From Apteryx mantelli (taxonomy: Eukaryota > Chordata > Aves > Apterygiformes > Apterygidae): 64,000 bases of DNA. Location of the stretch: NCBI RefSeq assembly GCF_036417845.1, contig NC_089981.1:19550001-19614000 (forward strand), written 5' to 3'. Positions 1 to 12,727 of the stretch are shown one piece after another. A program made the translations under genes and the position numbers. The number at the start of each line of letters is the position of its first letter. The first letter of the stretch is position 1. The notes under the pieces are model-generated. The model was not told the origin of the DNA. It saw only the letters and a program-made list of their open reading frames with translations, and searched no databases.

Positions 1-3000
1 CCGAGAAGGGTGGGAAGAGAAAAGTTTGGTCAGAGGGAGAGATACCATATCAGAAGGCATCTGTTAGTGTGCAGGTAAACCTAGCTTCTAAACACATCTG
101 CTTCGGCACTGAGAAAGGCTCAGACATCACAGAAGTATCTGAGGGAACCTGGCTCACTCAAAAGGTCTTCTGTCTCCCACCCATCAGCAGTTCTGCACCA
201 GACTGACACAGCTATGCAGGTTTCTGGCAGAATAAACCCACTAGACACCGGCATCTCTCATCTTCCTCCAGGCAGGCCAGAGCCTTTGCTGCAGGAAGGC
301 TGCCAGGCTACTGCTATATGGACCAAGTCCCCACTCAGCCCACAACAAGAATGACAAGAGCAGCTGAATGGCAAAGCACAGTGGCAATGACACCCAGGAC
401 ACAGGAGGCAGAACCCTTCTGTAAGCAAAGGATTGCTATGCAAAAAGGATGAGTTGAAAAAACAAAAGAAAACAAAAAAAACAACAAACAGCCATCAGCA
501 AGACTACAGTTAGCGAGTCCAAGTAACAAGGTGTGCCAGCCCTTTAAAGATCACTCCAAGTCCAGAACTTGAGTGTTTGGGGAGTCTCAGAAGTAATGGG
601 ATCTCTGGGCAGTCACACAGGCTGGCAGAGGCAAGCCAAGTGCAGGAAGCCAGGTCTCTCAAAGGGAGCTCAAAGAGCAGGAATAGATCCAGATTCCAAT
701 GCCTACTCATTCCCTTTACAGATGGACTTGCAAGTATTACCACTCCTCAGCAGCAAGGGAACCAGGACAGAGCTTGTTCCCCTCTCCTGAGCCAGCAGGA
801 AGGTTGCTCCCTCCATCCTGCATTCCTAGCTGGCTGGAGATTCTCGGGGACCTGACATTTCAGCTCCAGATGGCAGCATCAGCCCAACCACCAACCTGAC
901 TGACAGAGCATCTCCTTAAAAGGCCAGCAAATCCTGTTAAAGCTGCTGAAAGGAGAAAAAAAATAAAATAAAATAAAAAACCCGCTGAGCAATACAGAGA
1001 ATGAGTGAACAAAGCTGAGAAAGGTCTGAGTTCTAGCACGCTCGCTCTGTGCTATGGAGACTGCTCACCTGGTGCCGGGAGACAGCTTCAGAGCCACAAG
1101 ATGGAAAAACAATTTGAGAAACAAACAGAAACAAAACAAAAATGGAGGTTAGCATTAAAGGAAGCTAGAACTGAAAAGCTGGGAGTGAGAGAGGCACATG
1201 GGTCCCACCCTCCCCAATCCTGTTCTCAGTACCTTGCCCAGCCTCCAGAAAGGTTACCTGCCGCAAGGACGAGGAAGCATCTGCTCCCAAGGCCTGCCAG
1301 CCTGGTTCATAGGTGATGTGGATAGCCTTCCCAGGGATGATACAAAGGAGCAGAGAGAGGAGAGCGGGTACCCCAGACTTTGAGGGCAGAGGAAGAGATA
1401 GACAGTCAAGAAAAAGGTTTAGAGATAGGCAAGAAAGAGAGGTAAAAAAACACGAGACAAACGGAAGACAAAGAAACAGGCTGAAGCCCTCTCCTTCTGG
1501 GAGCTAAGCATGCTGCTCAAGACATCACAGGGCACCAAGCCACACCTTTGGACTTCAGCTTGTGGTGCCATAAAGGGAACAGAAGTTCTGCCATTTTTAG
1601 GCTCAGTTTAAGGTGCATTTTTTTCCATAAAGCACTGAGTACTTACTCTCCAAATGCCAGGTTCCCTTTTATCACCTCTCACACGGGCCGTTAAAGAATT
1701 TGAGAGACAGAAGTTAGTAAGTTTTAAAACAAAAAAAGACACTCATCCTTAATATATAAAATTATTAGTCACTTAGGGAACTGTAGCCCTGGCATTTTAA
1801 GCCCCAAGATATCTGCAGCAGGTGGAAATTGTCTATACATAGAAATATGATCTGTAGCATTGACAGGTCCAGACTTTTAAGAAGCAAGTGACTTACAAGA
1901 GCTAGCATTTCTTTGAACACCACGAACTTTGCTGAGAGCTGAGCTGAGCTTTTGCTCTGAGCTGAGAATAGCCAAATGAACTACCCAGTCAGCAAAAGTT
2001 ATCCCCGCTTACTGTAGGCACAAGGTGACTTCTACAGGGTAGTCAGTGGTTCATCTAACTCAGGGGTCTCAAGTTCGGAGCTCCTCTGTCCTGGCTGAAG
2101 AAACCGTTAGCATTGGGAGAGGTCACAGGACCTAAAGATTAAGAACTTTTCTTCCTGGCCCCCAAAGCAGCTTCTAACTGATTATGTATTTGACTCCAAC
2201 TTCCAGGATATCTGGACTCTTCTCCACTTGACCAGAGGAAACCAGTGCAACACGGCTTTACAGTTACTGAGCTGATTTTCCCCTTGGCTTTCTTTCTGAC
2301 ATAGCCTTTGTTCCTCGTTCTGTGAGCAGACTTAAAGGTCTTCACCTCTTGTTGCTACTGCTGTCTCAGGAGAGGTGCTATAGCCAACACCGCCTGAAGC
2401 GTTTCGTCCAAACTCTAGCAACAAGAGCACTACATAGAAGCTGACAAGGCACATTCATTGAATTCATTGCCAAATGCTGAGGTTACCAGCGTTGCCAGCA
2501 GAGTCTTGTTTGTCAAGGTGCTAATTTCACTAACTGCCTTACGCCTGTTGTCCCCAGCACATGCCAAGTGACCAGGTGCCTCCCTGTTTCCCGCATGCTG
2601 CCTCAAGACAGAGGCCACAGCTCCAGAAAAATCAGCAGGGACATGTTTCCACCACCACCACCTTCCACTGTGCTCTCATTCATTTTCATTCTTCCGACCA
2701 AATGCCACAAGCAGTCTTCTTTCTGGTCCCTGGCACAGCTGTGCACACATCTGGCTAGTCCCAGCTGGAAAGGTTCTTCCAGTAGGCAGGAGTGTTATGT
2801 ACACCCAAGGTCCCAGCAGGTGGGGAACAAACAGAAAAAATCATAAAAATCATTGAAGGGAATTAAACAGGGTTTGGTTGAAAGATATTCTCAAATGCCT
2901 TGTATGCTTCTCTGTCCCGCTCCAATAACATGCAGTTGGTGAGGAAGATAAACACTAAGTATGTGTCCTGTAGGAAGAGGAAGAACTGTGACATGCCCAA

Positions 3001-3488
3001 GAACAAACAACAGGAGCCAGAGACCAGAAGTTCATGGAGGAGTCCTAAGCGTCCAGGCCTGGGCTCCAACCATTAAGCCATACTAGGCAGAGAGAAGGAA
3101 CCAAAGCCAATCATGTCAGAGCAGACAGCAGTTTCAACTGTCAAGATACAGCAGAAAACTGGCTTTCTACTCAGCAGCTCCTGACACACCCACTGTCAGC
3201 ACTGCTAATTCCTGGATCTGCCATGCCCTTTGGGGATCCCTAAACTGCTTCCTCTAGCAGTTGTCCTGATGCAGCCTTGAATGCCGTTCCCAGAAGGGGA
3301 AGTCTCCACAAATGGAAACCCTCCAGAGCCTGGCTCAGCACAATTCAGGGAACAAGGCATGCTACTACTCACACAACTTCTCCCAACATTGAAACCACAG
3401 AGCTTTCCAGGAAGCCTCGCAGAGAACCCTGCCTTGGGAGGACAGTGACAGCAGCAGCTCCAAGGCTGATGGAGCAAATCGCCCTCAC
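1..3488 (-). other. RAB3IL1: RAB3IL1 intron downstream of exon 5 (incomplete); no further exon found
   Basis: I looked on the minus strand for the conserved second half of the protein (the aromatic FxAW motif and the PCLxF motif of RAB3IL1/RAB3IP) and did not see it. The stretch is therefore read as intron continuing past the left edge. It contains short A-rich runs (about 957-980) and a small GAGCTGAGCT-type internal repeat near 1,935-1,968, and nothing else I can name. Confidence 0.55.
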
Positions 3489-3708
3489 CAACCTCTTTGC
3501 ACTCATGGCTGACTGGCTCTGGGGTCACGCTCTGGCTGGCAGCTGCGACCACCGCGCTGCTGGTGCTCTTGTTTCGGCCATGCCCTTTCCTGAAGACAGC
3601 TTTGGTGGGACTCTGAAGCTGTGGGTGCAGCTCCCGGTTTGGAGAGGAAGGTGTGGATGTGATCACCAGAGTCTTCAAAGCCGTCACCTCAGCCTGAAGC
3701 ATGTCAAT
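3489..3708 (-). CDS. RAB3IL1: RAB3IL1 coding exon 5, end of coiled coil and Ser/Pro linker
   Basis: The acceptor TCTCCTCAG precedes [20 protein letters not shown], which matches the end of the human Sec2 helix. A basic Ser/Thr-rich linker follows ([11 protein letters not shown]). The donor is placed at G|GTGAGG so that the next exon, outside the window, can complete the Asp codon expected after KEV. A weaker GTTGGT site 7 bases earlier is possible. Confidence 0.88.
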
Positions 3709-5502
3709 CTGAGGAGACAAGGCAAGAGTCCGCAGCACTTTCAGCACCTGCTGAGCCTGAAGCACCCCACCAAACAAAAGCCACAGGGAACCCTGCTGGG
3801 GACTTAGGGCTACAGACCCAGTCATGAAGACTTCTCCCCATTCTCCCAAACACCCACCATCACCTAGAATCTTAACTAGAGGAACAACAACATTTGGAAA
3901 TCCTTTCCTCACCTCAACAGTCTGAGCACCTTCTGCCCCAGGCTTTTTTTAGACCCAACAACCCAGAAGCAATTTCTCTTTGTCCTCAAGAAGGAACCAG
4001 TTCAGCAGCCCCGTGATGCGGCTTAGTCAAGAAATTCCCAATCCCCCGCTCCCTACTCTCTCCATCCACAGAGCTGTGGCAATTAAACAGCAGCAGGTCA
4101 CTTCTCCATGGATCCTCTGGCATCCATTCCTCAAAGGGCAGCTGGATCAGCAGAGGACTATAAGGAAGCCTTCCCTTCCCCCCCCCCCCAGTCATTGTCT
4201 GCTGGAGAGGGAGCAGAGCCAACACAGCATCTGAGGGAGGTAGAGCAGCAGACGCTTTCCTCTCCTCCAGCCAACAAACAGCACCATGGCAAGGCTGGGC
4301 AGGGATAGCACCAACCTAGCACAGAGATCAAGTCACAGAGAGCGCAGTTCTCACCTTCCCCCGTGCCTCCCTCAGCTGTTTCTCTGACGCCGCCTGTTTA
4401 GTGTTTGCTTCTCTCACCATCTTGTGCGCTTCCTGGACCAGAGAGAGTTTTAGTCTGCCTGCTGCAGCCCCAACTCGCAGAGTTCACTGGGCAGGCCGCA
4501 GCTCTGCCATATCATGTGCTCTGTGCGAGTAGGCAGGGAGACAGATGTCACTGCCACATCCAAAGGTTTTACACTGTCAGCTGCAAGGAGTCTTCCCCCA
4601 GAGCTCCCCAGAACAAGGCTCTCGACATCAGGGCCCAGAGTGCATCCCCCTTCTAGGAGTTTAGCTGGCTGAGTCCAAGGTCATCTCCTTTGCTGATAAG
4701 AGCTGTTGTGAAGAAAGTTAGAAGCAAGAGCTTGTCCCTCCTCCCCCCACCCCGGGAACTGCTTTAAAGCTGAGACCTTGCTGCTGGCCCCCACCTGTGC
4801 TACGTCACAGCCATGCAGCAGCTATGTCTGCACCCAGCCTCATTCCTCCACAATTCTGACACAGATCCGCTGGCTGGGCTTCCTGGCTTGACCTCGGACC
4901 TGCCTTGTCACTACGGACTTGCTGGGTGATCACTGGACTGCATCTGACCATGATCACTGCCTCTGGCCCCAATCCTGACCTGGACTTGCCGCTCTGCATC
5001 CTGGCTCCTCATTGGCACTGCTCCTGCCTGCCTTGTTCTACTGTGCTCCCAGCTCACCTTCCCTTGCAGAGCAGCAGGTCCTCGCTGCTCCCTGGCAGCA
5101 CAGACGTGGCCGTGACATAGTGGAAGCAGTAACTCAGGCAAGGGCCAAACAGTAGAGACTCAGCTTAAAAGTAGCTCCCACGGGGAAGGGGGATCAGCTC
5201 TGGCCGAGGCCTCCCCACAGCAGCGTCTGGGATCACTCTGCCTACAGTGACCAAAGGAAGTGGGGCAGCCCTCAGCAGCACTATCGCTAAGTTGGCCCTG
5301 AGCCCAGGCAGCCAAATCTCCAGGAGGGGGGATGCTCTCAGGGCCCTTACATGCAATACCAGCCTGTGCCTCAAAGATGCAGCTGGGCTCTTGCCTTCTT
5401 CACTGCCCAGTCAGATCTAGAGATTAGAGCTGGTGGGAAATGGGATTTTGCCAGCATAGTGTTTGGCCAGAATCACATTTTATACGTACACACACACACA
5501 CT

Positions 5503-5554
<52 letters not shown>

Positions 5555-8500
5555 AACTACAAGCCCTCTGAACACTCACTGGAGCCCAGTATGCTGAGGA
5601 CACTCCAGTTGCTCCTGCCCCAAGCAAGGGCTGACATGAGCCAGGGCCATGAGTCACTCATCTTTACTACATAGCAGCTTCTGTCCAGACCCTGCTACAG
5701 AGCAGCCACGGGACAGGGAGCCATGCTCGCCTCCGGCTATGGGCACCCCCACATCTGGTTTTGCTTGAGTTTGCAACCATGAACCCACACCTGCTTGTTG
5801 CGCTCTTTACGTCACACTACAGGTGCCAGGATGGGAGGGGAACACATGCAAACCCTCCCCAAGGAGCAGGTAAGAGCCCCCATGAGGATCTGCCTGCAGC
5901 ACTGCCCAGCTCTGCTTCTCCAAGTGGGAAAGAAGAGGGGGAAGGAGGAAACTGTGGGAGCAGATAAGTATGGCTGGAAGTTCAGAAAAAGCCTACCTCA
6001 AAAGCGATGGAAGTGAACTTAGATTAAGAAATTATGGGAAGAGAGAGGGTGGTACCTCAAACAGACTAGCTGTTAACTCCTCTAGTTCCTGTTCCAGCTG
6101 TTCTCTGACTTTCGACAGTCTCTCACATTCCTTGTCCTTCAGCTTCAGCTCCTGTCAAGTGGATGGACAAGGATGCGTGAGCACGCTGCAGGTCCCAGCT
6201 GTGCTGATGTCTGCCTGCCCCACCATCTGTCAATCACACCCTTCCTCCCCATCACAGCATGGGTCCCAGCCCCAAGACTCCTGTCACTAAGCTCTGTACC
6301 ACATTCACTGTCACCAAAGGCATCTCTCCATGAGTTGTGTAGGCTTTTGAGGTCAGAATTGCTCATTTGCCATTAGCAAAAAGGCTGCACAGTCAGCACT
6401 GCCTGCCTCAAGCTGCTTTCTGCATCTTGGACACCCCCGTAGCAGGTTTCCAGGACTACTTCGGACGTTGGCACAGAGGCTTTGGGCCAACCTAGCAACT
6501 GATGTCCTGCTCCAAAGCACTTTATCTCCTCTTCCACCTGCTCCAGACTGTAGCATACTCACATTTAGCACCTTCCCTCCCTCACCTCTAAGAAAACCCC
6601 ACTTCCCAAGTCTGCACCTCCATCCTTGGGTGTTCTCACAAACCCTGGGCTTTACCTTCTGCGCTTTGTGCAGCTCTTCCTTCAGGAACTCGGATCCCTT
6701 TTCACGGATCTCCACTGAGGAGCTGCGCAGACGGGAGACATTGAGCTGCTCAGTGGACTGGCTCTCATCCCCACCTGGGTCCTGGCACTCAGCCTCTGGC
6801 TCCTCCTTGCTGCCTTTGGACAGCATTAGCGGCTTCCAGTGTCCCACAGCTGGTTGCTTCTGGCTGTCTTCCTCAAAACAGGCCTGGCTGTGGGGTACCA
6901 GCACAGTGAAACTTTACATGGGGGCTGTCTACTGGGGGGGTGATCAGCACACCTGCCAGGCTGATAAACAGCCTTGGAGGCAACATCAGGACAGGCTTGA
7001 CTGGCTTTTCCCAAAATTTGAGAAGGCTGAGCAGCATTGCACCAAAAAGGGCACTCAGCAGCAAGCTCTGCTTGCTGGGGGAGCTGCGATGGGTCCCAAC
7101 CAAAGGCACTGAAAAGGCTGTGGGCCAGTGTGCTGCAGGAATCTGACTACAGCACCTGAATGAGGGGCCAGAAAAGCATCAGGCCTCCTCCAAAACTAGG
7201 ACTAGTAGCTGTTTCACAGCTGTCCTCTAACACTCCCAACACACCCTCCTCCAGGCTCCCAAAAGCACTAAAGTGAGGCCAGGAGGAAGACGGTGTATGC
7301 ACAGGACACGATAGGCTTAGGGGACCTGCTTTGTGCTCAGCAGCAGTGCCTGGTCCTTTCCCCCTTGGCTGGGCTTGCTTTCCCTCAGCAGAGGCCCTTC
7401 TAGGAAGGGAAAATCCTAAACGAGTCAATTCCTCCCATCCAGTTCTTCAAACAAGGACTGAAAGAATCACCAGGGGAGCCTGTTAGAAAGCAAATTCCCA
7501 GGGAGATTAGGGTTCACATAGAGGTGGAGGAGCAACATTTTTTCCCCCCTCCCTTATCTCTGCATCATGCAGTCCCCAGTCAGGCAGCCAACCAAGAAGC
7601 CAACGCAGGTCTGAAGGAAGATCAAAAGCTTCCTTACTCTCAGCAAAAGCAACTTCTACACCCAGTCTCAGTCCAGTCAAACCCTGCAAGGGTTAGCGAG
7701 ACATCTGATGAGCTTAGGGCTGAAATTCACATGCAGAGGCAAGGAGCCCAAGTGACAGGCAGCGCTGGATACTTACCATCACCTTGGTCCCTACCCCAGA
7801 CAGGCAAAGGGCAGTGCTGCAGCCCTGCTCTGGACTAGGAGTGCTGGAATCTGATACAAGTCCACCCACCCTCCCCTCACCTTCACTGAGAAACTGAGGA
7901 AATTCTATCATACATTTGTGCCTCAGTTCCCCTATTCTGCACATGGACTCCAGGCAAATTTTGAAAGTTAGCACGGACATACAGAGTATGAGACTGAGCC
8001 ATTTCTCTTGTGCCTCTTCCTAACAAAGCCTAGTAAATGCAGTGAACAGCACTGCATGCAGGCGCTGTCTCCCTGTTGAAGCACTTCACACTTTTGGTAT
8101 GGACTGCTTACAGACCAGCAACAGAGAGGAAATGACTGTTTAAGATGAAGACTACTTCTGTCCTAGGATCTTCAAGAATCACACCGAATATAGTTTAGGA
8201 CACCCAGCCTGAATCCCTTTTAAGAAGGGTTGGTTTTTCAACAGTGAGTACTTCCTTGCAGTCAGTTAATTCTGGACACACACAGCTTACTAGTCAAAGC
8301 AAAGCATCTAGCAACTCTTGGTTTTATCCCTCTCAACTGGTGTGTCCCAGATACTTTAACGCAGGACAAAGCTGGAGAACTCAAGCCTGCTGCTCCAGGA
8401 ATCCCTCAATTTCAGAAGTACTACTCAGACACCCAAACTTTGGCATCATAAGTCAGCACACCTGCAGGACAGAGCACAGAGCAATGGGAGAGAAAAATAG

Positions 8501-11500
8501 ACAGCAGCTGGCCTGTTTAGGACTCCAGTAAATACCCAAGGGCTTAAGTTCAGGGACACTGCTTCCTCAACTGAAGAGGAGAAGCAAGAAAAGACAGTAT
8601 AGCTCACACATTCCCTAGCAACACCCAAGCTCTAACCCTCTTCACTGCAAACCCAGCCTTCCTTCCCCCCCCACTAGTCCTGCTTCAGAAGGGAAAGCTC
8701 TATTTTTAATTAAGTATTTAGCCAGTTTCCCACTAAAGTCCTCCACACAGCTGTCTAAGACAGTATTTCCATTGAGCTGAGACGAGCCCCTATTTCTTAG
8801 TTTCAGTGGCTGGCAAGTACAGACATATTAGAGAGAGTAAACCAGAAAAACACCCAGGACACTGCTCCCCAGTGCTCAGGATGACTTTGTCAGAAGGCTA
8901 TCACAGACCCTGGAAGAGGCTGATGAATTTAGCAGGCTCTGCAGCTGATGAGGTCTGACAAGAGGGAAATGTAGGCTTGAATATCCCCATGATGGGGCAC
9001 TGCAATCACAGCGTTGCCTGGGAGTGGGAGCATCACGCCTTTTTCACTCATTGAACTGTCCTCATGTGGTCACTAGCCATTTGAAGTCAGAGGGAGCGCA
9101 ATCAAGTCTTGCATACGTGGAAGCTTTCTATCACGTCCAGCCACTCAGCAGCATGCACACACTGCAATTCAGATAAACCTGCTGCCATCTCTCTCTGTCA
9201 CAAGCATTGGCTGAACGCTGGTGCTGTCCTCTTCCACACACAGCACCAATCCCTCTTCCACCGCACTCCTTCTGGCCGCTGCTTCTTGCCTACTGCCTTC
9301 TCCTGCACAGAAGCTGTCACCCACCAAGCCTCCTTCTACCCTGTAAGGTTCACCTTCTGTTCCTCCCTTTTTCCAGCCTCTTCTTTACCCTCTCTCCTGA
9401 TCATGCCCTATCATCTGCACACCAGCCAAGCCTCACTCTTCCCCCTTGCTCTGGCCCCAGCTCCCCACACCGTACAACAGAGCGCAGACAGACTAGGGTT
9501 ATCTTCTCAGCCATGCCCAGCTCAAGACAGCCTTGACCCTTTCTTCTGACCCAAATGCAAAAAAAGCAGTCAAACCAGGAAGGCTGTCTACTGACAGGCC
9601 TTCTTCTCCTAGGCTACATCACCCGGCAATAGCATGTGCTACTGCCTTTTCTACGTGAATTGCCCTGGAGATTATCCTCCCTCTCCTCAAAGCTGTACGT
9701 GAGCAAAAGCTGTCTACAATCATCTTTCAAAAAGGGAAGGAAGCAGCAGCCAGAAAACTGCCACCAGCTAATTTAGCTTAGGTACAAAAGAAAAACATGC
9801 GAAAAGTCACAAAAAGAAAACTCTTTGAATCCTACAAGCACGGAACCATCCATGGTGGCCATGCCATGCAAACTGAATGGCATTTTTATTTCAGCACTAG
9901 GAGACTGGGACATGCAGGTTGTATCAAAGATTTTGCCAACATCTTCATTAAGCATGGACGAGCGAAAGCACCAGAAAGATGGTCACACAGCAGTGCTGGA
10001 AGGTAAGAAAGAATAGAGAAGGAACTGGAGTCCTGTTGACTCCACCCTGTTCTACTGAACATCCACTGGAAAGTTCTAGAAGGGGAGGTTCATCCTGGTG
10101 ATAATGCTAAATTTGGAAGTGTGGAAAATAGTATTAAAAGGGTACCTGAGGGAAAAGGAAAAGGCAAGGAAAATTACTTTCAGCCAAAGGATAAAGAACA
10201 GCCAGTGCCTCCAAGCAAAGATAATTCACATCGAGCTATTCAGCAGGCTGGAACTGCTTGATAAAAAGCAACGCACACAAACAGAGGGATGTGTCTGAAT
10301 GAGTGAGCCACGACCAACAAGAACTCCCGGCTTGGACAGACATCTGCTGTTTGAGGCCAGTCAGAGAGAAAGAGAAATAGCACTACATGGTGTTCAGACT
10401 GCAGAGCCTGCTCCATCCAGCTGGGCTGCTCTGTTGGCACATTGGTTAATCAGAGGAAAGGCAGAACTGCATAGAAGAAATAAAATGATTTAGAACACTC
10501 AAGATTAGCTAATGTGTATCACTTACCTAAACAGTGACATCACTAATGGGATAAGGAGGTCTCCAAAGGCTCCAAACACTAAGGAAGGGGAGGGATTAAG
10601 CAGCAGAATGACCCAAAGGAAAGGAATGAAATCAATCACAGAAAGGTGGAGACTGAATGAGACCAATCCATCCTTGCCACAGAGATCAGGGGAGGTCCTC
10701 TGCAATGGGTTTGCCAAGAAGTGGGGGAAGTGTTCCAGAGAGGTCTGTTCGACAGTTAACCTTCTCCCAAATGATGTAGTGGAAGCACTCTCTGCTGTGG
10801 TCTTTTGAGATTAAACTAAGTTACAGAGAACACATCTCTCCAGATACTTCTGCATTAGGTGGGAAAGAGACGCTATGGGGCCGGGCCAGTCTTAGAATCT
10901 CCAGTTTCTGTGATCAGAAAGCAAAGAGCAGAGGATGGAGGAAAAGCTAAATTCAAACCTGATCAGCTGGTAAAAAGTAACAAAAAAAGCAAGGACAAAG
11001 AGCAAGGGAAAAGGCAGAGCTACACAAATCAAAAGGAGCATTTCACAGTCCGCTAAGCTACCGAGACAACCAATCTACCCCTTATATATTACAGGAAGAA
11101 AAAACATTGTTTCTTTATGGCTCTCAAATTCTCAGGTGAAAGTTGTCTGTCCTGGGAGGCAAGTACTCTAGCATACTTCCACATGCTATGGAAGAAAACT
11201 GGAGGACACAGAAGAATGGAACTGTCCCACCCACACTGCCTCCGTAATGCCAAGGGACCTAAAAACCTCTCCTGAAAAAACACTCTATCTTCCGTGACAG
11301 AACGCTGCAATTCTCCACTCTGTGCAAACAGAGTCCCCCAGGACGCCACCGCTTTGCTGACTCCAGCCCAACAGAGCCCCTGTCTCCACTGTCCTGCTGG
11401 GGCTTTGAAGTACACCCCCACTGAGACCAAAGGACAACGTATGCTAGCACCTTCTTTCTATTGCTCATCTGACTGGAGGCTACATTCCTCAGAAAATCCT

Positions 11501-12496
11501 CAGTATCATATTCTAAAGGTCCCCCCCACACAAGAAATGCAAACTTAAAAAAAAAAAACAAAAAAACCACCCACTACTTTCTAAAGTTGGATTTTGTAGA
11601 AAAGGCAAAAAAATGTGCAGGATCCGCACTTTTTCCAGCGGGCCCCACATGTTTCCTCTAATGCTGATCTGACAGGACTGTTTCCTGTATGAACAGCCTG
11701 TGGGTCTTTCCAGGTTAAACTCTGCTGCTCAAGCTTATGCAGAGAAGCTGGCTTTTTTGTCCCAATCACTCGTCACAACCAGAGCGAAAGCCCGACAGTC
11801 AAAAGAACACGGTAACCCCCGACTGTAGCGCGTGCCTGAGATGAGAGCACAGATGATATACTGCACTGCCACTACCTGACATGCTTCCTCAGATAGCATT
11901 TACTCACCTGCCCCACCAGACAGTCAGTAACAAACTTCTCAAAAACGTTTACCTTGGCACAACGCATGCTAGCGTGCCACTAGAGCGTACATCTGCCTCA
12001 ACGGACAGCAATCAGCCACGGCTTATAGCTGAGGATCGCCTCGGAGCAGCTAGTGCCGCTGCACTCCGTCTCCTTACTTGGATTTCATGTCACACAGTGT
12101 GCGCGCACACACGGACATCGCACATCTGGACGGTCTTTAGAGGAGACCGAGCCTCGAGGCTGTCAGGCGCAAGGATGCAAGGCGTTAATGCAAAACAAGC
12201 GAACCCAACGGCAAAACTCAAGCCGGCTCCCGCGGCTCGGCGAAACGCCTCTGCCCCAGGACGCGGGCTCGGCCTCGGCACCCCTCTGATCCCCGGACCG
12301 GCCGGCCGCTCGTCAGGGCCGCCGGCTCCCCCTTCCCCTCAGGCCACAAAACCGCCGCTGCCCTGCGCACAGCGCCTGCGGGGCGGCCGCCCGGCCCCGG
12401 TGCCCGCAGCCCGCCCGGCCCCGCCGTCCTTCCCCCGCCCGGCGCTAACGGCTCCCGCCCGGAGCCTCCGGGCTCCCAGACCTACCCCCGCCGCAT
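3489..12496 (-). CDS. RAB3IL1: RAB3IL1 (GRAB), guanine nucleotide exchange factor for Rab3A/Rab8; 5' part, five exons, truncated by window edge
   Basis: Coding exons in transcript order: 12496-12486 (tentative), 6887-6656, 6151-6056, 4432-4355, 3708-3489. Every internal boundary has AG/GT sites and the phases agree (2, 0, 0, 0, then 1 at the last donor), giving 212 codons plus one base. The translation follows human RAB3IL1: an acidic, poorly conserved N-terminus, then [20 protein letters not shown] at about residues 56-75, then the Sec2 coiled coil (residues about 64-150) that opens the nucleotide pocket of Rab3A and Rab8, then a Ser/Pro-rich linker containing [16 protein letters not shown]. 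The family protein is about 380 aa; the C-terminal half is not found in 1-3488 and should lie off the left edge. The protein is cytosolic and acts in vesicle traffic and exocytosis. The paralogue RAB3IP (Rabin8) is the main alternative, but the BEST1-FTH1 neighbourhood and the sequence favour RAB3IL1. Confidence 0.9.
4355..4432 (-). CDS. RAB3IL1: RAB3IL1 coding exon 4, Sec2 coiled coil with Rab-contact region
   Basis: Exactly 26 codons between GGTCCAG and GTGAG. The peptide [20 protein letters not shown] continues the Sec2 coiled coil; this is the segment in which Sec2-family proteins contact the Rab GTPase switch regions. Phase 0 on both sides. Confidence 0.95.
5484..5549. repeat. Compound (CA)n / (TA)n microsatellite
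   Basis: A short CA run is followed by T6, then an uninterrupted TA run of about 21 units ending in A7. It lies in the RAB3IL1 intron between exons 3 and 4. The TA run is self-complementary, so it could extrude a cruciform and is likely to vary in length. Confidence 0.95.
6056..6151 (-). CDS. RAB3IL1: RAB3IL1 coding exon 3, Sec2 coiled coil
   Basis: Exactly 32 codons between a GACAG acceptor and a GTACC donor. The peptide begins [18 protein letters not shown] and ends LTASLFE, nearly identical to the human protein over this part of the Sec2 coiled coil. Phase 0 on both sides. Confidence 0.95.
6656..6887 (-). CDS. RAB3IL1: RAB3IL1 coding exon 2, N-terminus and start of Sec2 coiled coil
   Basis: Acceptor CCCCACAG precedes the exon and donor GTAAA follows AAG. 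It encodes an acidic leader rich in Glu, Asp and Ser, then the strongly conserved [20 protein letters not shown] block and the first heptads of the Sec2 helix. The upstream edge could be 4 bases lower because a second AG follows immediately, but only the chosen site keeps phase with the candidate exon 1. Confidence 0.88.
6888..12485 (-). other. RAB3IL1: RAB3IL1 intron 1
   Basis: A 5.6-kb stretch between the CpG-island exon and exon 2. All frames are short or low in complexity. It includes an A-rich tract at about 11,548-11,568. I see no protein match, RNA gene or transposon in it. Confidence 0.5.
12486..12496 (-). CDS. RAB3IL1: RAB3IL1 candidate first coding exon (11 coding nt)
   Basis: On the minus strand an ATG is followed by two CGG codons and GG, then a GTAGGT donor. 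This leaves phase 2, which is what the acceptor at 6888-6889 needs; the joined protein would begin M-R-R-G-Q-A-C-F-E-E. It lies in the CpG island, as a first exon should. The short length and a non-consensus donor keep confidence moderate. The alternative is a noncoding first exon with initiation at an internal Met in exon 2 (about residue 25). Confidence 0.42.
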
Positions 12497-12680
12497 GCTG
12501 GGTCCCGCCGCCGCCGCCGGCACCGCACCGCAAGGCGCCGCTCCTCACGGCGGTGGCGGGGGAGGAGCGAGCGCCGCCCCCGCCCCCACGGCCCGGAGCC
12601 CTGCCCGCCGCCGCGGCTCTGCGGCACCGCCTGAAGGACGCGCCCGCCCTCCCGCCGCGGGGAAAGGGGATGGGGGGAGT

Positions 12681-12690
12681 GCCACGTGAC
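12681..12690. promoter_or_regulatory. USF/MITF-TFE type E-box
   Basis: GCCACGTGAC contains the CACGTG core and differs by one base from the palindromic GTCACGTGAC element bound by USF and TFEB-family factors. It sits about 185 bp upstream of the candidate RAB3IL1 start codon. Confidence 0.5.
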
Positions 12691-12717
12691 CCCGGCGCCG
12701 CTCCAACGGCCGCAGGC

Positions 12718-12727
12718 GCGCGTGCGC
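12718..12727 (-). promoter_or_regulatory. NRF1 binding motif
   Basis: The minus strand reads GCGCACGCGC, a full match to the NRF1 core GCGCAYGCGC common in TATA-less CpG promoters. It lies within the RAB3IL1 island, upstream of the candidate first exon. Confidence 0.5.

Noticed and set aside
3277-3807. 176-codon plus-strand open frame
   Set aside because: It lies antisense to RAB3IL1 exon 5, which has clear homology, and itself matches nothing.
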